The notes under the pieces: model-generated
Database searches by the model: none
What the model saw: only the letters and a program-made list of their open reading frames with translations
What the model was told of the DNA's origin: nothing
Program-made: the position numbers and the translations under genes
Source of the DNA: Variovorax paradoxus
GTDB taxonomy: Bacteria > Pseudomonadota > Gammaproteobacteria > Burkholderiales > Burkholderiaceae_C
NCBI GenBank assembly: GCA_016806145.1
Contig: CP063166.1
Location: 5,394,001 to 5,458,000, forward strand
Reading direction: 5' to 3'
Length of the DNA: 64,000 nt
Part shown: positions 55,487 through 64,000 of the stretch, one piece after another
Layout: each line of letters starts with the position of its first letter
Numbering within the stretch: the stretch's first letter is position 1

Positions 55487-56341
55487 ATGAAAACTCCCGC
55501 TCGCATCGCCCTCGCGCTCACGCTCTCCCTCGCCGCCGTCGGCGCCTTCGCGCAAGGCGTGCTGCGCGTCTCGGCCATTCCCGACGAGGCGCCGACCGAA
55601 CTGCAGCGCAAGTTCACGCCGCTGGGCGACTACCTCAAGAAGGAAACCGGCATGGACGTGCAGTTCACGCCCGTGACCGACTATGCCGCCGTGGTCGAGG
55701 GCCTGGCCACCCACAAGATCGACCTCGCCTGGCTCGGCGGCTTCACCTTCGTGCAGGCGCGCATCCGCACCAACGGCGGCGCCGTGCCGATCGTGCAGCG
55801 CGCCGAGGACGAGGTCTTCACCAGCAAGTTCATCGTGCCGGCGGACAGCAGCGCGAAGACGCTCGCCGACCTCAAGGGCAAGACCTTCGCGTTCGGCGCG
55901 CCCTCCTCCACCTCGGGCAGCCTGATGCCGCGCTACTTCCTGCTGCAGGCCGGCATCAACCCCGAGAAGGACTTCAAGACGGTCGCGTTCTCGGGCGCGC
56001 ACGATGCCACCGTGGCCTTCGTGGCCGCCTCGCGCGCCGAGGCCGGCGTGCTCAACGCCTCGGTGTGGGACAAGCTGGTGGAGGCCAAGAACCCCAATGC
56101 GCTCAAGGTGCGCGTGCTCGCGACCACGCCGACCTACTACGACTACAACTGGACCGTGCGCCCGGGCCTCGACGCGGCACTCACGAAGAAGCTCACCGAC
56201 GCCTTCCTCAAGCTCGATCCGGCCAACCCGGCGCACAAGGAGATCATGGCGCTGCAGCGCGCGAGCAAGTTCATCCCGACCAAGTCGTCGAACTACGACG
56301 GCATCGAGACGGCGGGCAAGTCGGCCGGCCTGATCAAGTAA
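55487..56341 (+). CDS. PhnD-like substrate-binding protein, candidate selenium oxyanion carrier
   Basis: 284 residues from ATG 55487. Sec signal peptide cleaved near AFA-Q. The fold is that of PhnD-type binding proteins ([58 protein letters not shown]). In other bacteria this family next to selD and mnmH is annotated as a putative selenate carrier. Genetic context supports that; phosphonate or phosphite remain alternatives. Confidence 0.82.
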   Translation: MKTPARIALALTLSLAAVGAFAQGVLRVSAIPDEAPTELQRKFTPLGDYLKKETGMDVQFTPVTDYAAVVEGLATHKIDLAWLGGFTFVQARIRTNGGAVPIVQRAEDEVFTSKFIVPADSSAKTLADLKGKTFAFGAPSSTSGSLMPRYFLLQAGINPEKDFKTVAFSGAHDATVAFVAASRAEAGVLNASVWDKLVEAKNPNALKVRVLATTPTYYDYNWTVRPGLDAALTKKLTDAFLKLDPANPAHKEIMALQRASKFIPTKSSNYDGIETAGKSAGLIK

Positions 56342-56363
56342 GCAAAAGGCGGAGAAAGCGCGC

Positions 56364-57176
56364 ATGGGTTTCTCGCTCGACGGCGTGGGCGTGGTGCACC
56401 CCAACGGCCAGCGCGCGCTGGCCGGCGTGAAGCTCGCGGCGCGCGATGGCGAGCGCCTCGCGGTCATCGGGCCCTCGGGCGCGGGCAAGACCACGCTGCT
56501 GCGCGTGCTCGGGGCCGCGCTGCGACCCGGCGAAGGCGAGGTGCGAACGCTCGACGCGCAGCCCTGGCAACTGCCGGCCGCTGCGCTCAGGAAATTGCGC
56601 GCGCGCATCGCCACCGTGCACCAGGCACCGCCGATCGCGCCGCGGCTGCGCGTGGTCACGGCCGTGCTCGCGGGCCGGCTGGGCCAGTGGTCGAGCTGGC
56701 GCGCGCTGGCCTCGCTGTTCCATCCTTCCGACATGGCCGGCGCGCACGAGGTGCTGGCGCGCCTGTCGCTCGAGGACCGCCTGTTCGAGCGCTGCGACCG
56801 GCTCTCGGGCGGGCAGCTGCAGCGCGTGGGCATCGCACGCGCGCTCTACCAGCGGCCGGCGCTGCTGCTGGCCGACGAGCCCGTCTCCGCGCTCGACCCC
56901 ACGCTGGCCGATGCCGCCGTGGGCCAGTTGGTCGCGCAAAGCGAAAGCACCGGCGCCACGCTGGTCGCCTCGCTGCATGCGGTGGACCTGGCGCTGCGCT
57001 GGTTTCCGCGCGTTGTCGGCATGCGCAACGGGCAGCTGATGTTCGACCTGCCGACCGCCGAGCTCACGCCTGCGCTGCTCGACGCGCTCTATGCCAGCGA
57101 GGGCGGCGTGGCCTTGCAGCGCACGCCGCAACCCGTGGCGGCCGAGGCGGCCTTCCAGCGGCCGGGCTGCGCTTGA
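56364..57176 (+). CDS. ABC transporter ATP-binding protein (selD-linked operon)
   Basis: 270 residues. Walker [10 protein letters not shown] (about 36-44), signature LSGGQLQR, Walker [14 protein letters not shown] and switch His in SLHAVDLA are intact. PhnC-like. A 22-base gap follows the binding-protein gene, and its stop overlaps the next start (TTGA). Confidence 0.9.
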   Translation: MGFSLDGVGVVHPNGQRALAGVKLAARDGERLAVIGPSGAGKTTLLRVLGAALRPGEGEVRTLDAQPWQLPAAALRKLRARIATVHQAPPIAPRLRVVTAVLAGRLGQWSSWRALASLFHPSDMAGAHEVLARLSLEDRLFERCDRLSGGQLQRVGIARALYQRPALLLADEPVSALDPTLADAAVGQLVAQSESTGATLVASLHAVDLALRWFPRVVGMRNGQLMFDLPTAELTPALLDALYASEGGVALQRTPQPVAAEAAFQRPGCA

Positions 57177-58000
57177 GCGCGAACGCCGTCCACCGCGATC
57201 CGCAGGCGCGGCGCCGGCTCGGCTTCGGGCTCGCCGCGCTGGTCGTCGCCTGGCCGATGCTGACGCTGGCCGAGTTCAAGCCCTGGGCGCTGTTCGACGG
57301 CGGCAACCTCGCGGTCATCGGCGGCTTTCTCGCGGGCTTCCTTCCGCCCGATGGCTCGCCCGCCTTTCTCGCGCTGCTCGCCAAGGCCACGCTCGAGACG
57401 CTGGCCATGGCCACGGCCGGCACCGCGCTCGCGCTGCTGATCGGCGCGCCGCTGGCCTTCGTGACGACGCGCGCGCTGTCGATCTCGCGCATCGGCCCCG
57501 GGCCGGGCCGCGTGCGCGCCGGCATCGTGCGGCAGGCGGCGCGCTGGCTGCTGATGGTGCTGCGCGCGATCCCCGAGATCGTCTGGGCGCTGCTGTTCGT
57601 GCGCGCGCTGGGCCTGGGCCCCGCGGCCGGCGTGCTGGCGCTGGCCATCACCTACGGCGGCATGCTCGGCAAGGTGTACGCCGAAATCCTCGAATCGACC
57701 GACACCCGCCCCGCGCGCGCGCTGCTCGAGGCCGGCAGCGGCCGGCTCGCGGCGCTGTGCTATGGCCTCTTGCCGCACACGGCGCAGGAGCTGGCCTCGT
57801 ACACCGTGTACCGCTGGGAGTGCGCGGTGCGCGCCTCGGTGGTGATGGGCTTCGTCGGCGCGGGTGGCCTGGGCCAGCTGATGGACCAGTCGATGAAGAT
57901 GCTCAACGGCGGCGAGGCCAGCAGCATCCTGCTGGTGTTCCTGCTGCTGGTGCTGCTGGCGGACGTGCTGAGCAACGCGCTGCGCAGGCTGCTCGCATGA
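57173..58000 (+). CDS. PhnE-like ABC transporter permease 1
   Basis: 275 residues from TTG 57173 within the upstream TGA. Five to six membrane helices. PhnE-type segments: [24 protein letters not shown] and [24 protein letters not shown] near residues 125 and 215. The stop overlaps the second permease start (ATGA). Confidence 0.87.
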   Translation: MSANAVHRDPQARRRLGFGLAALVVAWPMLTLAEFKPWALFDGGNLAVIGGFLAGFLPPDGSPAFLALLAKATLETLAMATAGTALALLIGAPLAFVTTRALSISRIGPGPGRVRAGIVRQAARWLLMVLRAIPEIVWALLFVRALGLGPAAGVLALAITYGGMLGKVYAEILESTDTRPARALLEAGSGRLAALCYGLLPHTAQELASYTVYRWECAVRASVVMGFVGAGGLGQLMDQSMKMLNGGEASSILLVFLLLVLLADVLSNALRRLLA

Positions 58001-58791
58001 ACCTGCCGCCACGCCCACCGCCCTGCCTGCGCTGCCGGATCGCGCTGCTGCTGATCGCGGCGGCGGTGGTCGCGAGCTTCGTCTACCTCGGCATCGATTA
58101 CCGCGCGCTGGGCTCGGCCGAGTCGCTCGCTCTCATGGGCAAGTTCATCGCCGAGTTCTTCCCGCCCGACCTCTCGGGCGGCTTCCTCGCCAAGGTCGTC
58201 CATGGCGCGCTGCAGACGCTCGCGGTGTCGGCGCTCGGCACGGTGCTCGCGGCGCTGGCGGGCGCCCTGCTCGCGCTGCCCGCTTCCGGCCGCGCCGGCT
58301 GGCTGCCGCGCCACGCCGCGCGCTTCATCCTCAACCTGCTGCGCAGCGTGCCCGAGCTGGTCTGGGCCGCGCTGATGGTGCTGGCCGCGGGCATCGGGCC
58401 CTTCGCGGGCGCGCTGGCGCTGGCGCTGCACACCACGGGCGTGCTGGGCCGCCTGTTCGCCGAGGCGCTCGAGAACGCGCCGCGCGAGCCCGAGCATGCG
58501 CTGACGCTCTCGGGCGCCGGCCCGGTCGCGGCCTTCAGCTACGCCAGCCTGCCGATCGTGCTGCCGCAGTGGGTGGCCTACACGCTCTACCGCTGGGAGA
58601 TGAACATCCGCATGGCCGCGGTGCTGGGCTTCGTGGGCGGCGGCGGGCTCGGACAGCTGCTGTACTTCCACCTCTCGATCTTCCAGCAGCAGCAGGCGAT
58701 GACGGTGCTGCTCGCGATGTTCGTGCTGGTCACGCTGGTGGACTTCGCGAGCGCTCGCTTGCGCCGGGGACTCGGTCCCGCCTACGCCTGA
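57997..58791 (+). CDS. PhnE-like ABC transporter permease 2
   Basis: 264 residues, six membrane helices, parallel to the first permease: LRSVPELVWAALMVLAAGIGPFAG and TLYRWEMNIRMAAVLGFVGGGGLG. Together they form a heterodimeric channel for the putative selenium oxyanion carrier. mnmH starts 38 bases downstream. Confidence 0.87.
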   Translation: MNLPPRPPPCLRCRIALLLIAAAVVASFVYLGIDYRALGSAESLALMGKFIAEFFPPDLSGGFLAKVVHGALQTLAVSALGTVLAALAGALLALPASGRAGWLPRHAARFILNLLRSVPELVWAALMVLAAGIGPFAGALALALHTTGVLGRLFAEALENAPREPEHALTLSGAGPVAAFSYASLPIVLPQWVAYTLYRWEMNIRMAAVLGFVGGGGLGQLLYFHLSIFQQQQAMTVLLAMFVLVTLVDFASARLRRGLGPAYA

Positions 58792-58829
58792 AGCCTCGGG
58801 GCGACAATCGGGGGCATGAGGTTCCCGCC

Positions 58830-59897
58830 ATGAGTCACCGCCAGCCCGTGCGGGTCGTCGACCGCCACGCCTTCACGATCATCGATGCGCGTTCGCCGGC
58901 CGAGTTCGCGCTCGACCACATCCCGGGCGCCATCAACTGCCCCGTGCTCGACGACGAGGAGCGCCGCATCGTCGGCACCGTCTACGTGCAGACCGGCGCC
59001 TTCGAGGCGCGGCGCATCGGCGGCGCGATGGTCGCGGCCAACATCGCGCGGCACCTGCGCGACACCCTGGCCGACCGGCCCGAGAAGTGGAAGCCGCTGG
59101 TCTACTGCTGGCGCGGCGGCATGCGCAGCGGCTCGATGGTGACCTGGCTGCGGCTGGTGGGCTGGGACGCGCAGCAGCTCGCGGGCGGCTACAAGAGCTT
59201 CCGGCGCCACGTGATCTCGCAGCTCGACGCGCTGACGCCGCGGCTCGACCTGCGCGTGGTCTGCGGCGCCACCGGCAGCGCCAAGACCCGCGTGCTGCAT
59301 GCACTGGCCGCGCGCGGCGAGCAGGTGCTCGACCTCGAGGACTTCGCGCACCACAAGGGCTCGCTGCTGGGTTCGCTGCCGGGCGTGGCGCAGCCCTCAC
59401 AGAAGCATTTCGAGACCCGCATCGCGACGGTGCTCGAAGGCATCGACCTGCAGCGCCCGCTCTACGTCGAGGGCGAGAGCATCCGCATCGGCCGTCTCTC
59501 GCTGCCGCTGTCGCTGGTGGCGAAGATGCGCACCGCGCCCTGCATCGAGGTAGTGGCCACGCCCGAGGCGCGGCTGGCCTACCTGCTGCGCGATTACGCC
59601 TACCTCGGCGACGACCGCGCGGCACTGGCCGGCCAGCTCGGCCTGCTCAAGGAACTGCAGGGCAAGGAGACGGTGGCGCGCTGGCAGCAGTGGGCGCACG
59701 AGGCGCAGCTGCCGCTGCTCTTCGCCGAGCTGATGGCGCTGCACTACGACCCGCACTACGAGAAGTCGCAGGAGCGCCACTTCAAGACCTGGGCCACGCG
59801 GCGCCGCGTGGCCGCGGACGACCTCGACGATCAGGGCATCGAGGCGCTGGCCGACGCGGTGCGCGCGCTCGAGGGCGACGCCAGCCCGTCGGCATAG
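58830..59897 (+). CDS. mnmH: tRNA 2-selenouridine synthase
   Basis: 355 residues from ATG 58830. N-terminal rhodanese domain with catalytic Cys93 (VYCWRGGMRSGS), then a P-loop domain (CGATGSAKTRVL near 139-150). It replaces sulfur with selenium in 2-thiouridine at the tRNA wobble base, first geranylating, using selenophosphate from SelD. No selA or selB is in the window, so in what is visible SelD serves this tRNA modification. The last 67 bases overlap fdhD on the other strand. Confidence 0.95.
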   Translation: MSHRQPVRVVDRHAFTIIDARSPAEFALDHIPGAINCPVLDDEERRIVGTVYVQTGAFEARRIGGAMVAANIARHLRDTLADRPEKWKPLVYCWRGGMRSGSMVTWLRLVGWDAQQLAGGYKSFRRHVISQLDALTPRLDLRVVCGATGSAKTRVLHALAARGEQVLDLEDFAHHKGSLLGSLPGVAQPSQKHFETRIATVLEGIDLQRPLYVEGESIRIGRLSLPLSLVAKMRTAPCIEVVATPEARLAYLLRDYAYLGDDRAALAGQLGLLKELQGKETVARWQQWAHEAQLPLLFAELMALHYDPHYEKSQERHFKTWATRRRVAADDLDDQGIEALADAVRALEGDASPSA

Positions 59898-60739
59898 AGC
59901 ACGCCGCGCGGCGCGCGGCACAGCCCCCACAGCCGCAGCCCGCTGAGCTCGGCCATGCGCACGCCCATCGCGGTCGGCGCCGAGATGGTGGCCATGGCCG
60001 CGATGCCGAGCCGCGCGCACTTGCGCACCAGCTCGTGGCTGCCGCGGCTCGACAGCACCACGAAGCCCGGCTCGCCGAGCCGCCCGGTGCGCGCGAGCCG
60101 GCCCAGCAGCTTGTCGAGCGCGTTGTGACGGCCGACGTCCTCGAGCACCTCGACCAGTTCGCCCTCGAGCGTGGCCCAGCCCGCGGCATGGATCGCGCCG
60201 GCGCTGGCATTGAGCAGCTGGCGCGCGGGCAGCGCCGCGAAGGCGCGCAGCACGGTGGGCAGGTCGATGCGCGCGAGCCAGTCGTGCGCGGGCAGGCGTT
60301 CGGACGCGAGGTCGAGCGCGGCGAAGCTCTCGACGCCGCAGACGCCGCAGCCCGTGCGGCCCGCGAGGCTGCGCCGCCGGCCCTTGAGCCGCTCGAAGGC
60401 GCGCGTGGAGATCTCGAGCCGCACCTCCACGCCGGGCATGCCCTCGGGCAGGCCGGCATCGTGGGCATCGACGGCCTCGACCTCGATGCCGCGGCAGTCG
60501 TCGGCGGCGTCGAGGATGCCCTCGCTGAGCGCGAAGCCCAGCGCGAAGTCCTCGAGCTCCTGCGGCGTGGCCATCATCACCGCGTGCGAGATGCCGTTGA
60601 ACACCAGCGCCACCGGCACCTCGGCCGCGAGCGTGTCCTCGCGCGCGATGCCATCGGGCGGCGCGCCGGCCTCGCCGTAGACGCGCACGCCGAGGCGCGA
60701 GATCGAGGGCAGCGGTGCGAGTTCGGTGTCGGTGGACAT
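59831..60739 (-). CDS. fdhD: Formate dehydrogenase sulfurtransferase FdhD
   Basis: 302 residues. The essential GCGVCG pair (C131, C134), the EVLEDVGRHNALDKLLG block and the SSRGSHELVRKC block are present. FdhD transfers sulfur to the molybdenum cofactor of formate dehydrogenase. The C-terminal serine/alanine-rich tail extends into mnmH on the opposite strand. Downstream of the FDH gene on the same strand, in one operon. Confidence 0.95.
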   Translation of the reverse strand: MSTDTELAPLPSISRLGVRVYGEAGAPPDGIAREDTLAAEVPVALVFNGISHAVMMATPQELEDFALGFALSEGILDAADDCRGIEVEAVDAHDAGLPEGMPGVEVRLEISTRAFERLKGRRRSLAGRTGCGVCGVESFAALDLASERLPAHDWLARIDLPTVLRAFAALPARQLLNASAGAIHAAGWATLEGELVEVLEDVGRHNALDKLLGRLARTGRLGEPGFVVLSSRGSHELVRKCARLGIAAMATISAPTAMGVRMAELSGLRLWGLCRAPRGVLYADGLASPSSARTASASASMP

Positions 60740-60800
60740 GGCGCGGAAGCGAAGGAGTGGGCGCCTATTGTGGGCCTGCCCGCCGCGATGGGCCAGGCGT

Positions 60801-61097
60801 TCAGGCGGCGGGCGCGTCGCTGACGAGGGATTCGGCCAGCGCGCGGCCGGTGTCGCTCAGGCGCGCCAGCCAGCGCTCGCCGTCGCGCTCGACCGCGACC
60901 CAGCCCGGCCCCGGCACGCCGCCGAGGGCCGCGTCGCCCATCAGCGCGAGCTGACGCATCAGCACGCTCGCGCCCTGGCCGAGCCGCTTGCCCAGGCGCG
61001 GCAGCGAGACGCTGTCCAGGCCCTCGGCCTCGAACTCGGCCAGCGCGAGCAGGATCGCGGCGGGCAGCGGGAGGGCGTCGTTCGCTTCGTCGGACAT
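60801..61097 (-). CDS. Small winged-helix-like protein of the formate dehydrogenase cluster
   Basis: 98 residues from ATG 61097. A helical N-terminus (AAILLALAEFEAEGLDSVSLPRLGKRLGQ in pieces) precedes a short winged region with WVAVERDGERWLARLSDTG. It has the shape of a small DNA-binding or chaperone protein. It sits 14 bases downstream of the FDH gene and 61 bases upstream of fdhD. No named family recognised. Confidence 0.7.
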   Translation of the reverse strand: MSDEANDALPLPAAILLALAEFEAEGLDSVSLPRLGKRLGQGASVLMRQLALMGDAALGGVPGPGWVAVERDGERWLARLSDTGRALAESLVSDAPAA

Positions 61098-61111
61098 GGC
61101 GCGCGCCAGCC

Positions 61112-63484
<2,373 letters not shown>

Positions 63485-63522
63485 GCGGGAGAGTGTTCGC
63501 CGCGTGCGCCGGGAGCGTCAAA

Positions 63523-63548
63523 TTGAATCGGGACATGCTCCGATTCAA
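63523..63548. promoter_or_regulatory. Inverted repeat upstream of the FDH operon
   Basis: TTGAATCGG (63523-63531) and CCGATTCAA (63540-63548) are perfect complements with an eight-base gap. It lies between the LysR gene and the FDH gene on the same strand. Either a LysR operator or a weak terminator/attenuator; a TTT follows on the minus strand, too short for a strong terminator. Confidence 0.45.
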
Positions 63549-63580
63549 AACGGAAATGACGGGGCCCGCGCCGGGCCGGC

Positions 63581-64000
63581 TCAGCCCGCGGCGCGCGGCG
63601 CCAGCACCTCCTCGACGAAGCCGATGAAGGCGCGCACCTTGGCGGCCGGCAGGTGGCGCGAGGGATAGAGCACGTGCAGCGAGAAGCGCTCGTCGGGCCA
63701 GTCGGGAAAGAGGTCGACCAGTTGCCCCGCATCGAGCAGTTCCTGGATGCCCAGCGCCTTGATCTGCGCGATGCCCGCGCCCGCGACGCAGGCGCCGAGG
63801 ATGGTGCCGGGATCGGTCAGCAGCAGCCGGCCCGCGGTCGGCACCTCGATGGCCTTGCGGCCGCGGCGGAACTCCCAGGCGAAGGGCTGGCCGGTCAGCG
63901 GATCGCGCACCTGGATGCAGACATGCCGGGCGAGCTCGGCCGGCTTCGCGGGCCGGCCGTGGCGCGCGAGGTAGCCGGGTGCGGCCACGGTCGCGACGCG
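63581..64000 (-). CDS. LysR-family regulator, C-terminal part (cut by window edge)
   Basis: About 140 residues of the effector-binding domain are visible, reading VAAPGYLARHGRPAKPAEL at the edge and GACVAGAGIAQIKALGIQEL further on. The HTH half lies beyond 64000. The gene runs toward the FDH operon. It may control that operon or a gene outside the window. Confidence 0.88.
   Translation of the reverse strand, partial: RVATVAAPGYLARHGRPAKPAELARHVCIQVRDPLTGQPFAWEFRRGRKAIEVPTAGRLLLTDPGTILGACVAGAGIAQIKALGIQELLDAGQLVDLFPDWPDERFSLHVLYPSRHLPAAKVRAFIGFVEEVLAPRAAG

Overview
The window comes from a GC-rich betaproteobacterium, most likely a member of the Comamonadaceae close to Variovorax. This is inferred from the very high GC of the core genes, the fkpB-ispH and serS/tRNA-Ser neighbourhoods, and the density of amino-acid-type ABC transporters and LysR regulators. 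No species can be named from sequence alone.

Bases 1-11,430 are the integrase-proximal arm of a prophage or related integrative element inserted at a tRNA-Ser(CGA) gene. The window opens inside an S24/LexA-like repressor. Next come operator-like direct repeats and a tightly packed plus-strand run of small early genes, most overlapping by four bases. The run includes an HD-domain hydrolase, a large orphan cytosine-C5 methyltransferase, a DUF1643 protein, zinc-ribbon proteins and an HNH nuclease. An AlpA-like candidate excisionase, an AT-rich RelA/SpoT-type nucleotidyltransferase cargo gene and a P4-type tyrosine integrase facing the tRNA complete the arm. The repressor-to-integrase order resembles the pL arm of a lambdoid phage. 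The rest of the element lies left of the window.

Bases 11,400-28,850 are host backbone: tRNA-Ser, serS, a serine/threonine dehydratase-like gene, ispH, an FKBP isomerase, radC, an Smr protein, a CpdB-like lipoprotein, a flavoprotein reductase, a truncated haemoglobin and fabV. A polar amino acid ABC transporter with a 2-oxoglutarate/Fe(II) oxygenase, a HAD phosphatase and an MHS-type transporter follow. A 23-bp perfect inverted repeat forms a long intergenic hairpin at 23,040-23,147.

Bases 28,999-36,883 hold cyoABCD (quinol oxidase bo), a SURF1 factor and a RegB/RegA-type redox two-component system in one co-directional, overlapping series. A haemolysin-III-like membrane protein and slyX follow. 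Two short-chain dehydrogenases with a divergent LysR gene come next.

Bases 39,812-47,496 are a type VI secretion cargo island: vgrG, a DUF4123 adaptor, a 984-residue protein with a complete calcineurin-type metallophosphoesterase motif set, and a lipoprotein with beta-helix-like repeats that is the likely immunity protein. No other T6SS structural gene is visible here.

Bases 47,511-64,000 carry an MFS pump with a divergent LysR gene, a lone OLD-like AAA ATPase, a large FtsX-type permease, and a selenium/formate dehydrogenase region. That region has selD, a candidate selenium-oxyanion ABC transporter, mnmH, fdhD, a small accessory gene, an FdhF/YdeP-type molybdopterin oxidoreductase, and a LysR gene cut by the window edge. 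The two most rewarding leads are the AT-rich alarmone-synthetase-like prophage cargo and the VgrG-linked metallophosphoesterase with its lipoprotein partner.
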